Below are positions 1 to 9,041 of a DNA stretch of 39,480 nt, piece by piece (within the stretch, counting starts at the first letter, position 1; the number at the start of each line of letters is the position of its first letter). The notes beneath the pieces were generated by a model, which made no database searches, had not been told where the DNA came from, and saw only the letters and a list, made by a program, of their open reading frames with translations. Source of the stretch: CAUPWF01 sp964367905 (GTDB taxonomy: Bacteria; Bacillota; Clostridia; Lachnospirales; Lachnospiraceae); NCBI GenBank assembly GCA_964367905.1, contig CAYIZP010000032.1, positions 1-39,480 of the forward strand, in the 5' to 3' direction. Position numbers and translations under genes: made by a program.

Positions 1-412
1 AACAATTTGGTGTTGGTGATTCCATCTCAATGGTTAAGTCTCCATTCACATAAACCCCTTTTTCAACCCTAAAACTTGAAAAAAGGTTACTATCCTTCAA
101 CACAACTGTCAAATCTCCATCTGCTATAAGCCCTGCATTGATTGCCTTGCCATTGACCGTTATATCTACGCTCCCTGATTGCACCACCCCATCCATCATT
201 AGCTTGCCAGTAGTCCCATCATATTCCACACCTGATACTGTTGCTGCTGGTGCTCCATTTGCATAAATCTGAATCCCCGATACCCACACGTTTTGTGGCA
301 GTGTTCCTTGTGCTTCTACTGTCTTAGTAGGCACGACTGTCGCTATCATTACACACAGAAATGCCAGTACTAACGCATAGCCAACGCCTAATTTACTTAC
401 TTTTTCTCTCAT
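1..412 (-). CDS. Secreted protein of unknown function, 3' part outside window
   Basis: The reading frame is open from an ATG at 412 to the window edge (137 codons seen). The product begins MREKVSKLGVGYALVLAFL, a typical signal peptide (basic N-terminus, hydrophobic core, cleavage probably after VEA). It continues as a small-residue and beta-strand-rich region with motifs such as VNGKAINAG and GDLTVVLKDS, as seen in secreted carbohydrate-binding or adhesin-like proteins. A GGAGAGGG ribosome site lies 5 bases before the ATG, and a good promoter lies upstream (500-528). No catalytic motif is visible and I do not recognise the family. It is expressed in the same direction as the teichoic-acid operon but separately from it. 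Confidence 0.75.
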   Translation of the reverse strand, partial: MREKVSKLGVGYALVLAFLCVMIATVVPTKTVEAQGTLPQNVWVSGIQIYANGAPAATVSGVEYDGTTGKLMMDGVVQSGSVDITVNGKAINAGLIADGDLTVVLKDSNLFSSFRVEKGVYVNGDLTIEMESPTPNC

Positions 413-499
413 GTTTTCCCTCTCCAATTCACAATATTTGTATTTCTATCTTGTATCATGGTATCCGCACTCAAAATATACGGATATGCCTTGCCTTTT

Positions 500-528
500 A
501 TAATACCAATTTTTTCTAATATCGTCAA
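500..528 (-). promoter_or_regulatory. Sigma-A-like promoter of the secreted-protein gene
   Basis: On the minus strand TTGACG (528-523) and TATTAT (505-500) are separated by 17 bases. The transcript would carry a leader of about 80 bases containing an imperfect hairpin at 490-460 (arms TATCCG and CGGATA) before the ATG at 412. No known riboswitch is recognised in the leader. Confidence 0.6.
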
Positions 529-552
529 TTCCTTATAACAAAATATAGGGAT

Positions 553-2949
553 TTATTTCTCTGGCAACAACACCTCAAACTCCTCTGACGCTTCTCGATT
601 GTATGCCTCGTAGTCGATATCAATCGCCTTCACGTTCCCAAGCATCATCTCTCTCATTCCTTGGTAGATTCCCTCTTCGCTACTCTCGACTAATAAGCCA
701 CCATAATGCTCCATGAATCCCTTCGGTCCTAGAATGTCTGTGGACATAATCGGTAATCCTAAGATGTTAGCCTCCGCTAGAACCAGACCGAATCCTTCGT
801 AGAATGAACTGAGCACGAAGTAATCGCAGCGTTTGATAAATGGGAATGGGTTAGATAGCGAGCGAATAAAGATGATATGGTCTCTCGACGCAAGTTCTTC
901 TCTCTCTCCGAGCAACTTCTTGTACTCTGCTCCATGTCCTCCGATGATTACTAGATGCAACTGGTTATTCTCTGCATACAGCTTGTCAAAAGCTTTCATA
1001 AGCCGACTTTGCCCTTTTTCTGGCGAATATCTGGCCACATTCACATATGCGATGCATTCTGGGTCGTCGAGAACTGCCATGATTTCGTCATATTTATGGG
1101 TGGAGGAAGTGTCTGTATCAAACGTTGGATCTAAGTCTCCACTATATTCCACGTATTGATAGTCTATAATATTTCGCGCCACAGTAATCTTGGATTCATC
1201 CTTGCAGTATGCAAGGGTTGGTTGTCGCATGTCTTCTGTCACCATAACCACCTTATCGTAATTGTTATAGCAATAAGTGATGTTATTTGGATCCTGTGAT
1301 CCTCTGACACGAACCTCTTCCACCATATTACTGTGCACAAAAATAACTTTATTACAGTCGAACCGCCCAAATAGCAGTTGACGTTTTGCCTCATATCCAC
1401 TATATTGCACCACATGTTTGAATTTGATATCTCCATAACAACGCTTGATCTCGTACTGATATAGTCGATCCAATACCTTGTTGTTGTGATTCATGCTGTG
1501 ATTTGATTTCCTCATGTAGCGAATGTATAATTTTTCCAATAGTGAGGCATTCATAATCCCGCTCACCGGAAGATAGGATACTCCCTCTGGTAGCAATCGA
1601 ATGGTATCGCGATACGCTTTCACCCGAGTACTTGTAAATGTCACATAGTAGTTATATCGCTCGAGATCGATATTCTTCAGAAGATTCAGTAAAGCTGTTG
1701 TAATCCCGTTCTTAGCCAAGTTTCCAGAATAGATGAGGACATTATCCTTCCCATTCCCCTCTACCGTCTGGACTTCCATATCTCCTTGCCCGTGCAAGAC
1801 GTACTCCAGCAATTGATTGGTCGCCTTTGGATTCTCTTTTGCTGCGAATCTCTGAATAAATTCCGTGTCATCGTACTGGGTGTCAGAATTAATTTCTCTA
1901 ACTAAATCTTCCACTGTTTCTACTATCGGAAATGGTAGCTCTTCCATCGAAAAATACAGTCCACGATCTGCTAAGTATTCTTCCATATCGTAGGTGAAGA
2001 GTATTACCTTCCTTCGAGTAACAGCATAGTCGAAGAACACACTGGAATAATCTGTGATCAATTTGTCACACAGATTCAAGACCTCGTAGGTTTCATATTG
2101 GCTCGGGAAGGAGCGAATCTTCTTGAACAACTTCATGTCGATTGCATTCGATACAAGTGGGTGTAGGTTCACCAACACCACTTGATCGTCCTTTAGTTGT
2201 TTATCTAGGAGCAGTAGGTAATGTGTGAGGTGGACAATCTGCCTCTGATTGTCCACGTGACCGATTCCACCACGCCATGTAGGCATATAGCCAATGATTT
2301 CTTTTTCCTCTAGTTTCAGTTGCTCGATCAGCTTTTGGTTCTTGTCTTGGAAAAACACTTCATTTCGCGGATAACCGTTTAGGATGCACTCACCCTTATA
2401 TAGATTCTCTAGCATATAGCCTTCGATCATGTGATCCTTCATATATTGGTTCGGGTAGAGGAGATAGTCCGCTATGACGAAGTTCTTCTGTACATTTCCC
2501 AAGCTATGGAACCCGCTATTGTCTCCTTTTCCCAGGATCTTTAGAGGTGTCCCATGCCATACATTGATGATTTTTTGACCATTTTTTTTGATGAAGAATG
2601 GCAGAAATGAAGTATCGGTAAACAAGTAATTCGCACTCGAAATCATATGATAATATTCCAGCTCTCCTACAATTACAATCTGTGGTTCTAGCCCATATTG
2701 CTCTAGAATCTGACGATTTTTGTCCTCATGATTCCGAGATAAACTCAGGAATACTCGGTAGTTCTGATATGCGGGATTCTCCAGCAACTCCTTTAGGATG
2801 TAGAATATATTTCCATTTACATTATTACCATGTTGTGCCTCTAACAGAATGTTTTCTTCCTCAAGTGTAGCTTTTTCCAGCACTTTCAGATATTCTGCTT
2901 TATCGAAGAATTTCTTGTTATATTTCTTTAATACTTTTTTCAAATCCAA
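553..2949 (-). CDS. Fused CDP-glycerol glycerophosphotransferase / GT4 glycosyltransferase
   Basis: A 798-residue two-domain enzyme. Residues about 60-385 form a TagB/TagF-type glycerophosphotransferase domain, with NVWHGTPLK, NLHPLVSN and LITDYSSVFFDYA as the usual active-site motifs. Residues about 410-795 form a GT4 glycosyltransferase, with NVARYSPEKGQ, LVIIGGHG and the nucleotide-sugar motif SSFYEGFGLVLAEA. It should add glycerol-phosphate units and a sugar to a lipid-linked wall polymer at the cytoplasmic face. An ATG at 2985 is possible, but the best start is TTG at 2949. It lies 4 bases after the stop of the preceding gene and is preceded by AAGGAGG embedded in that gene's last codons. 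It is the last gene of the wall-polymer operon. The fusion is unusual beside two stand-alone TagB-like neighbours. Confidence 0.85.
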   Translation of the reverse strand: MDLKKVLKKYNKKFFDKAEYLKVLEKATLEEENILLEAQHGNNVNGNIFYILKELLENPAYQNYRVFLSLSRNHEDKNRQILEQYGLEPQIVIVGELEYYHMISSANYLFTDTSFLPFFIKKNGQKIINVWHGTPLKILGKGDNSGFHSLGNVQKNFVIADYLLYPNQYMKDHMIEGYMLENLYKGECILNGYPRNEVFFQDKNQKLIEQLKLEEKEIIGYMPTWRGGIGHVDNQRQIVHLTHYLLLLDKQLKDDQVVLVNLHPLVSNAIDMKLFKKIRSFPSQYETYEVLNLCDKLITDYSSVFFDYAVTRRKVILFTYDMEEYLADRGLYFSMEELPFPIVETVEDLVREINSDTQYDDTEFIQRFAAKENPKATNQLLEYVLHGQGDMEVQTVEGNGKDNVLIYSGNLAKNGITTALLNLLKNIDLERYNYYVTFTSTRVKAYRDTIRLLPEGVSYLPVSGIMNASLLEKLYIRYMRKSNHSMNHNNKVLDRLYQYEIKRCYGDIKFKHVVQYSGYEAKRQLLFGRFDCNKVIFVHSNMVEEVRVRGSQDPNNITYCYNNYDKVVMVTEDMRQPTLAYCKDESKITVARNIIDYQYVEYSGDLDPTFDTDTSSTHKYDEIMAVLDDPECIAYVNVARYSPEKGQSRLMKAFDKLYAENNQLHLVIIGGHGAEYKKLLGEREELASRDHIIFIRSLSNPFPFIKRCDYFVLSSFYEGFGLVLAEANILGLPIMSTDILGPKGFMEHYGGLLVESSEEGIYQGMREMMLGNVKAIDIDYEAYNREASEEFEVLLPEK

Positions 2950-2953
2950 CCCA

Positions 2954-4333
2954 TTACTCCTCCTTCTTCCATGCATCAAAAACATATTCTGAAGTCTTGC
3001 GTTCCTTAAACCCTTCTGTACTATCTGCTTTTAGTAGTACCACAATGGTCTGAAGGATTAAGGATATGTCGTGCAGGATACTAAATTGTTCCATGTACAT
3101 CATATCCATCATCAACTTATCTTTCGGTAATGTATTGTATTTTCCTTCTATCTGTGCATATCCTGTAAGCCCCGCCTTCATCCTCAGGCGGTATTCGAAT
3201 TCTGGGATTTGCTTCGTGTATCGTCTTACATTTTTTATCATCTCGGGTCTTGGACCTACCACGGACATCTCCCCCTTGAGTACATTCCACAGTTGTGGAA
3301 TCTCATCGATTCTGGTTCTTCTTAGATATTTGCCCACCTTGGTAATTCGATCGTCATTGTTCTTTGCCGATTTTATCTTGGCATCTGTCACCATGGTTCT
3401 CAGCTTGTACACCATAAATGGTCGTCCATGAATGGTTGCCCTCTCTTGTTTGAATATCACTGGACCGCCATCTTCGATCTTGATCAGAATCATGGCAGTA
3501 ATCCAGACTGGTGCAGTGAGAATCCCACCGACCAAGGATAGGCCGATGTCCATGCCGCGCTTTAGCACACGCTGGGTAAATGTCATTCTCTTTACATTTT
3601 TATTGAACAAGAAGGTATCGTTCATAAAATACTTTCTGACATTGTATTCTATCATATTTGAGATATTCGGGTTGAAGTACACATTCACGTTGTATTCATA
3701 GCAGTGTTGCATGATTCTCGCCTTCTTTTTTGGTGGCACATCATAGAGAATCACGGTATCCATATCTTTGATAGCTTGCTTGATTCCATTCATCCGATAA
3801 TCAAGTACTGCCTCGATGGCAAACTGCTTTCTATGCTTCTTCACCGCGCGAACAATCTGGTCTAGGCTCTCCTGCGAGGAGGTGATGATGGCACATCGCT
3901 CTGGCTTGTGGGTCTTAAAGTAGAGAAACTGACCGAAATATACATAGAAATAGATGATAACAATCTGGATGATGATCATGATGAATAAGTTCTCGATGTT
4001 GCGCAGTCGAAACTCATTGGCGTAAGCGCCTGTGGTTCTCATAATCATAACCTGTAGATAGGTCACGATATCGGTACATATAGTGGCCAAAACCAGCGAG
4101 TGGATGATGGGTTTGCTTTTCCTTCGTCCCAGATCAAACCGCCCATACACATAGAGAAATAAATATTCAGACAAGCAAAATGTGACAATCGTGACCCCAT
4201 ACGTTCTCGACAAACGTGTGAGACCAATATTGTCATCAGCCATGACTAGTATGAAAACTGCCATCAATATGATATAGAGCAAGCCGCAAAATCCGCCCCA
4301 TATGCTTGTGTCTAATTTTTTCCATCTCTGCAT
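2954..4333 (-). CDS. Polyprenyl-phosphate sugar-1-phosphate transferase (WbaP/CpsE type)
   Basis: A 459-residue membrane enzyme expected to start a surface glycopolymer by moving a sugar-1-phosphate from a nucleotide sugar to undecaprenyl phosphate. Four hydrophobic segments fill about residues 10-145, followed by a nucleotide-binding-like central domain. The C-terminal bacterial sugar transferase domain (about 255-450) carries KRGMDIGLSLVGG, MVYKLRTM, DEIPQLWNVLKGEMSVVGPR and KAGLTGYAQIEG. The length matches the family. The ATG at 4333 follows the preceding stop by a few bases, with TAGGTGA as ribosome site. In this operon it probably replaces TagO as the initiating enzyme. The sugar it uses cannot be told from sequence. 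Confidence 0.88.
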   Translation of the reverse strand: MQRWKKLDTSIWGGFCGLLYIILMAVFILVMADDNIGLTRLSRTYGVTIVTFCLSEYLFLYVYGRFDLGRRKSKPIIHSLVLATICTDIVTYLQVMIMRTTGAYANEFRLRNIENLFIMIIIQIVIIYFYVYFGQFLYFKTHKPERCAIITSSQESLDQIVRAVKKHRKQFAIEAVLDYRMNGIKQAIKDMDTVILYDVPPKKKARIMQHCYEYNVNVYFNPNISNMIEYNVRKYFMNDTFLFNKNVKRMTFTQRVLKRGMDIGLSLVGGILTAPVWITAMILIKIEDGGPVIFKQERATIHGRPFMVYKLRTMVTDAKIKSAKNNDDRITKVGKYLRRTRIDEIPQLWNVLKGEMSVVGPRPEMIKNVRRYTKQIPEFEYRLRMKAGLTGYAQIEGKYNTLPKDKLMMDMMYMEQFSILHDISLILQTIVVLLKADSTEGFKERKTSEYVFDAWKKEE

Positions 4334-4341
4334 CGATTCAC

Positions 4342-5421
4342 CTACTTAATCTTCCTAATCAGTTCCACAATACGTTTTGTGTTCTGTCCATCTGTATGGA
4401 GAAAGAACTCCTCTCCAAATGGATTTTGATATTCTTTGCCTTGGTTGACCGCCTCCGCCACCGCAGTAGTTGTCTGGCAGATTGCCCCTGGCATCTCGTC
4501 ATATTCGATAAACAATCCCACCTCTTCCCGATACTGTTCCAGGTCTGGAACATAGAATATCATGGGTTTCTCCAACAATGAGTAGTCAAATATAATGGAA
4601 GAATAATCGGAGATTAACTGGTCACTGACGAAAAATAACTGATACAGTTCTTCTGCACTTACATTGATACACTGTGGATGTTCCACTACTGATTCTTTCG
4701 CCAGCAGTGGATGGTATTTGTACAACAAGACCCACTCCTCGCCGATTCTCTCCATCAGATCTGCCACGCCTAAGTATACTCCTGACAGTCCTTTATGGAT
4801 ATTCCCACGAAATGTCGGCGCATAGAGCAGTAGCTTCTTCCCCGAACACTGGGGATATTTTTGATAGAATTTCTCCTCTTCCCTCTGTCGATATTGCCTA
4901 TCATACAGTTTATCCACTCGCGGCATTCCCAATACATAAACTTGTTCTTCTCGCACTCCAAATGCTTCGCTAAATGGTTTCTTCCAATACGCCCCATTGG
5001 CGATGATGTAGTCATAATTCCGGATCTTGTATTCTCTCTCTAAGCAATTCCCGAATCTCTTCACCGCACCAGTCGCATGCCAGACTTGAATCACTTCTAC
5101 TCCTGTACGCTTGAATGCGCTCACCACATAATTATTGTCATTAATCACAACCACTTTCGAGCGATTAATCTGCCATACTTGAATCATGGCATTGAGCAGA
5201 TAGCGAAACTCTGTCCACAAGGTGCGACGTGCCACATGCATCAACACGCAGGTCACCGTATAGTCGTCTTTGATTTCTTCGTAAATCTGTAGCAAGTCCC
5301 CTTCCAACATGTCACTCTCGAGCGAGACGAAAGTGATATGGTTTTCGCGAATGGGAAATCTTCGTACCACGAGATTTACCGTACTTAATATGCCATGCAA
5401 GATCGCCTTTTTCAAATTCAT
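4342..5421 (-). CDS. CDP-glycerol glycerophosphotransferase family protein (TagB-like)
   Basis: 359 residues from ATG 5421, chosen because GGGGTGG lies 9 bases upstream; a GTG at 5445 in frame is less likely. Family motifs are IQVWHATGAVKRFG (the HG[TA] motif), LLYAPTFRG, YKYHPLL and LISDYSSIIFDYS, in the usual order for the glycerophosphotransferase domain of TagB/TagF. Such enzymes transfer glycerol-phosphate from CDP-glycerol onto a lipid-linked acceptor at the membrane. It lies between another TagB-like gene and the sugar transferase, so it is probably the primase or an early chain-extending enzyme. Which step each paralogue performs cannot be decided from the sequence. Confidence 0.85.
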   Translation of the reverse strand: MNLKKAILHGILSTVNLVVRRFPIRENHITFVSLESDMLEGDLLQIYEEIKDDYTVTCVLMHVARRTLWTEFRYLLNAMIQVWQINRSKVVVINDNNYVVSAFKRTGVEVIQVWHATGAVKRFGNCLEREYKIRNYDYIIANGAYWKKPFSEAFGVREEQVYVLGMPRVDKLYDRQYRQREEEKFYQKYPQCSGKKLLLYAPTFRGNIHKGLSGVYLGVADLMERIGEEWVLLYKYHPLLAKESVVEHPQCINVSAEELYQLFFVSDQLISDYSSIIFDYSLLEKPMIFYVPDLEQYREEVGLFIEYDEMPGAICQTTTAVAEAVNQGKEYQNPFGEEFFLHTDGQNTKRIVELIRKIK

Positions 5422-5493
5422 AATAAGTAGCCACCCCTTTCGCACAAACCATGTTTTATCTTCACATTCTAGTGTGAAAAATCTATATCTATA

Positions 5494-6824
5494 CTATCTA
5501 GGGAACACTTGATCAATGACCCTCATCGTGGCATTCCCATCTTCTTTGTTGTTAAATATTTTATTAAACTGGGTCAATTTTTCATAATCATATGTTTCTT
5601 CACAAATCGCTTCTAATAGCGCATCTTCTTGTTCATAGATCTCACCTGGAAGTTCTGTGTATACATCTAGATAGAACCCTCGCAGTTCCTCTCGATAGAA
5701 CTCCAAATCATACATATAGAAGTAGATTGGACGACCGAGGCTAGCATAATCAAAGAATACACTCGAGTAATCGGTGATTAATACATCACTAATCAGATAC
5801 AAGTTGCTGATATCTTCTCTTGCATCCACTTTGTAAACAAATCCTTCTACCTCATTCATATTAAATTTACTAATTATCAGATAATGTGGTTTGAAGATCA
5901 CTACATATTCCTCACCTAGCATCTCCTTCCATCGTACAAAATCCACTTCTAGTTTGAATGTATATCCTTTGGAAACAAAGCTATTATCTCTCCATGTAGG
6001 TGCATAGAGAATCACCTTTTTATCCAATGGAATGCCATGTTTCTTCTTGATCTGTATTAGCCCATCCTGATCATAATTGGAGAGGCAGTCATTTCTGGGA
6101 TATCCCGTCTCAATCAGACGTTCCTTATCAATCCCAAATGCACTTTGAAACACTTCCATACAAAATGTATTTGGTGCTATCATGTAATTGTATTTCGCTA
6201 CGTCCACATCGTAACTGGATTTCATCTGCTCGAGTGTCATTTTCGAACGATAAAACGTAGTTCCTTCTGGCGCAATAATGTCATGCCCNNNNNNNNNNNN
6301 NNNNNNNNNNNNNNNNNNNNNNNNNNNNNNNNNNNNNNNNNNNNNNNNNNNNNNNNNNNNNNNNNNNNNNNNNNNNNNNNNNNNNNNNGTGTCATTTTCG
6401 AACGATAAAACGTAGTTCCTTCTGGCGCAATAATGTCATGCCCCAAACGCTTCAGCGGTGTTCCATGCCAGGTCTGAAGGTATACTTGATTTTCCTTCTT
6501 ATACATATAATCTGGGAGCTTGCAGTTACTCACCCAGTATTTTGCTCGTGCCATGGCAAGAAAGTATCTCGGCCACAAGTATTGCACTACTTTCGCCCCT
6601 TCTACTGCCTTCATAGACTTTCTTCTCATTACCCAAATAAAACGATAATCGGAAAATCTTTCGTCATTTTTCATCACTTCATAGATTGCCTTAGGGTTAT
6701 CTGTATCCCCTCTGCCATGAAAAGAGATAAAGATAACCTCCTTAGGGTTAACAGGTATCCATCGCATCCATATCGGTGCAATTTTTTTCATTAGTTTCAT
6801 GATTTTTTTCTTTATCTTACGCAC
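5494..6824 (-). CDS. TagB-like glycerophosphotransferase, interrupted by an assembly gap
   Basis: Two apparent partial genes on either side of the N gap are one gene. The upstream part (from GTG 6824, after GAGGTG) ends FYRSKMT at the gap. The downstream part restarts MTLEQMKSSYD inside an identical 55-base copy. Collapsing the duplicate and the Ns (155 bases) restores a continuous 391-residue frame. Motifs in order are QTWHGTPLKRLGHD, LYAPTWRD, FKPHYLI and LITDYSSVFFDYASLG, the complete TagB/TagF glycerophosphotransferase signature. It is expected to use CDP-glycerol made by the adjacent TagD. The gene is intact in the organism as far as can be seen; the break is technical. Confidence 0.87.
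6234..6443. other. Scaffold gap flanked by identical 55-base contig ends
   Basis: Positions 6234-6288 and 6389-6443 are the same 55 bases and flank exactly 100 Ns (6289-6388). This is what a scaffolder leaves when two contigs overlap by one assembly k-mer. The reading frame of the glycerophosphotransferase gene is restored exactly when one copy and the Ns are removed, so no sequence is likely to be missing. Confidence 0.93.
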
Positions 6825-6856
6825 AAAAACACCTCATATTATTATCAACTATTCTA

Positions 6857-7249
6857 TTATTGATTTTCTCTAATTTTTTGCTTCATCTCTGTTGTGCTAA
6901 TTCCCTCCGTCCTCGGAAGGTATACCACCTCACATAGTTCCTTCAGATGGTCAAACTTTCCTGTCCAATCATCCCCCATGACAAATACATCTACATCATG
7001 ATCCTGAATATCCTTCGCCTTTTGTTCCCAGTTTTCCTCTAGGATTACTTCATCCACGTAGCAAATCGCCTTTAGGATTTCTACACGCTCCACATCAGGA
7101 TAGGTAGCCACCTTTCCTTTGATTGCATTGAAGGCATCACTGCTCACACATACAATCAGATAGTCTCCGTATTCCTTTGCCCTTCTTAGGATATTCAAAT
7201 GTCCGATATGAAACAGGTCAAATGTTCCATAAGTAATCACTTTTTTCAT
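6857..7249 (-). CDS. tagD: Glycerol-3-phosphate cytidylyltransferase
   Basis: A 130-residue nucleotidyltransferase that makes CDP-glycerol from CTP and glycerol 3-phosphate, the donor for the neighbouring glycerophosphotransferases. It has the HxGH motif (H14 and H17 in GTFDLFHIGH) and the C-terminal RTEGISTTEMKQKI motif (about 110-123) characteristic of TagD/GCT. Its length matches known TagD proteins, which are near 130 residues. The ATG at 7249 overlaps the TGA of the ABC-transporter gene (ATGA), showing translational coupling. The upstream in-frame codon at 7261 is not preferred because the ribosome site lies between it and this ATG. Confidence 0.93.
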   Translation of the reverse strand: MKKVITYGTFDLFHIGHLNILRRAKEYGDYLIVCVSSDAFNAIKGKVATYPDVERVEILKAICYVDEVILEENWEQKAKDIQDHDVDVFVMGDDWTGKFDHLKELCEVVYLPRTEGISTTEMKQKIRENQ

Positions 7250-8049
7250 ATTAATAACCATCCCTTTTTCTTTTTCTCGTGAATCACTCGAGCTTCAAAT
7301 CTCTTTTCTCCATGTTTCTTCTTCTCTGTCGCCGACAGTTTCTGGTATTCATCGGTGAACTCTGTATATTGTTGTGCAATCTCTTCTACTTCACCATAGG
7401 CTTTCAGTTCTCCACCTTCTATCCAGATAGCGGTGTCACAGAAGGACTTCACCTGTGGTAGCGAGTGCGAGATAAACACCACTGTCTTCCCCTGCTTCTT
7501 TAGCTCTTGCATTCGATCTAGGCACTTCTGTGCAAATCCCTTATCCCCTACAGATAGCGCTTCATCGACGATGAAAATATCTGGGTCTAGGGCTAAGTTG
7601 ATTGAGAATCCCAGCCTGGATTTCATTCCACTAGAATACTTCTTCACGGGTTGGTATAGAAAGCTCCCTATCTCAGCAAAGTCAATGACACGATCTGTAA
7701 TCTCCGCAATCTGCTTCTTGGTAAATCCTAGTAACGCTCCTTTGAGCTCTATATTCTCCAGTCCTGTCAATTGTGCATTGAGACCAGTATTGATTGCAAT
7801 CAGTGCCTGCTCCCCTCTGATCGTTACACTTCCTTCATCCACTTCGGAGATTCCCGCGAGAATCACAGACAATGTGGACTTGCCAGAACCGTTGGTTCCG
7901 AGTACCCCTACCACTTCTCCCTTTGGAATCTGAAGATTGATGTCCTTCAGTGCGTAGAAACTTTGGCTATCTCTATTCTTTTTTTCTTTTGATTTGAGCT
8001 TGTATATCTTCGATACATGCTCCAGTTCAATTGCATATTCTTGTGCCAT
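7246..8049 (-). CDS. tagH: Teichoic-acid ABC exporter, ATP-binding subunit (TagH/TarH-like)
   Basis: 267 residues with the complete ABC ATPase set: Walker A GTNGSGKST (about 60-68), signature SSGMKSRLGFS, Walker B DIFIVDEALSVGD and the switch histidine in FISHS. The SVGDKGFAQKC region is typical of polysaccharide/teichoic-acid exporters. It should power export of the lipid-linked polymer through the permease encoded just upstream. The length is that of short TarH proteins, with no long C-terminal extension. The start is ATG 8049, with AAAGG/TTGG before it. The C-terminus is lysine-rich and its stop overlaps the tagD start. Confidence 0.88.
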   Translation of the reverse strand: MAQEYAIELEHVSKIYKLKSKEKKNRDSQSFYALKDINLQIPKGEVVGVLGTNGSGKSTLSVILAGISEVDEGSVTIRGEQALIAINTGLNAQLTGLENIELKGALLGFTKKQIAEITDRVIDFAEIGSFLYQPVKKYSSGMKSRLGFSINLALDPDIFIVDEALSVGDKGFAQKCLDRMQELKKQGKTVVFISHSLPQVKSFCDTAIWIEGGELKAYGEVEEIAQQYTEFTDEYQKLSATEKKKHGEKRFEARVIHEKKKKGWLLI

Positions 8050-8064
8050 ATTAATAACCAACCT

Positions 8065-8871
8065 TTACATCATATCTATAAACTTGAATTTGAATTTGTA
8101 CATCATGAAGCTTCCTACCGAGATAAGGCCTAACGTAATCACCCAAAAAATCAACATCTCTTGCCAATAGTACAAGAATCCTCGATGATAGAAGAAACAG
8201 TCGCGGTACCCTTGCACGATATAGTAGATTGGATTCCCCTTAAAGATATATTCTAGAATCAACGGAATATCAGCTGGGATTGTCCAAAGTATTGGTGTTA
8301 GATATAGAAGTAATCGCATAATCGCTAATATTAGTTTGCGACAGTCTCTCGCAAGCATATTGAGCACCGATGTGGTCATAGATATTGCCACCGAAAATGC
8401 AAATGCACAAATCAAGTAATAGATTAATCCGAACCAATGCACGGTTGGAAAATACCCTCCGATTGCAAATGTTACCACTAAGATGATCATGATAATCATA
8501 TGATTAAACAATTCCTTTAGCACCACTGTCGCTGGGAGAATACTCACTGGAAACTTCATCTTCGTAATCACTCCTACCTTGGAGTGAATCGCTTTACACC
8601 CATTCGTAATACATGGCGAAACAAAGAACCAAACCACCATACCACCCAGCATCCAATAAATATAAGGAATGCCATCCACATCACCACGAGCCATGATGAA
8701 ACCGAACACAAACCAGTACGTTAGCACTTGGATAACGGGATTCGCAAAATTCCAAAACAATCCCAATCGTGAATCTCTAAGATCGGCGAGAATCTCATAT
8801 TTCGCGATTGAATATATTCGATATATATTTGTTATATTCTCCTTGAATACATATCTTAAACTCTTTACCAT
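8065..8871 (-). CDS. tagG: Teichoic-acid ABC exporter, permease subunit (TagG/TarG-like)
   Basis: 268 residues with about six transmembrane helices of the ABC-2 family. Typical motifs are the N-terminal amphipathic region YEILADLRDSRLGLFWNFANP and GNPIYYIVQGYRD near the end. It would flip the undecaprenyl-linked wall polymer across the membrane with the ATPase encoded next. The ATG at 8871 is preceded by GGAGGAAAGAA, and the gene is the first after the operon promoter. A gap of 15 bases separates it from the ATPase gene. Confidence 0.88.
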   Translation of the reverse strand: MVKSLRYVFKENITNIYRIYSIAKYEILADLRDSRLGLFWNFANPVIQVLTYWFVFGFIMARGDVDGIPYIYWMLGGMVVWFFVSPCITNGCKAIHSKVGVITKMKFPVSILPATVVLKELFNHMIIMIILVVTFAIGGYFPTVHWFGLIYYLICAFAFSVAISMTTSVLNMLARDCRKLILAIMRLLLYLTPILWTIPADIPLILEYIFKGNPIYYIVQGYRDCFFYHRGFLYYWQEMLIFWVITLGLISVGSFMMYKFKFKFIDMM

Positions 8872-8899
8872 TTCTTTCCTCCAATTTTACATTGCCCCT

Positions 8900-8929
8900 A
8901 TTATATCCTCTCAGACTTGGTTTTGTCAA
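8900..8929 (-). promoter_or_regulatory. Promoter of the wall-glycopolymer operon
   Basis: Minus strand: perfect TTGACA (8929-8924), 18-base spacer, perfect TATAAT (8905-8900), about 28 bases before the permease start. A strong constitutive sigma-A promoter driving at least seven genes down to 553. Confidence 0.8.
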
Positions 8930-8986
8930 TTTTCACAGAATTTACATATTATTATTTCTACTATTGTTTACTCCAAGTTAATAAAC

Positions 8987-9026
8987 TATGTGCTATGTAT
9001 AGTGTGTTCCCTATACATAGCACATA
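8987..9026 (-). terminator. Long hairpin terminator after the surface-protein gene
   Basis: A perfect 16-bp stem (arms TATGTGCTATGTATAG and CTATACATAGCACATA) with an 8-base loop lies 15 bases past the stop at 9042. On the minus strand it is followed by GTTTATT, a poor U-tract. It separates the amidase/surface-protein transcript from the exporter promoter. Confidence 0.65.
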
Positions 9027-9041
9027 TTCTACCTTCAACAA

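Noticed and set aside
5463..5482. TTCACA/TGTGAA inverted repeat between the two TagB-like genes
   Set aside because: A 6-bp AT-rich stem without a U-tract in the direction of transcription; no support for a terminator inside the operon.
7433..7933. 166-codon plus-strand open frame
   Set aside because: It lies wholly antisense to the tagH-like ATPase gene, which has all ABC motifs; no ribosome site or recognisable protein.
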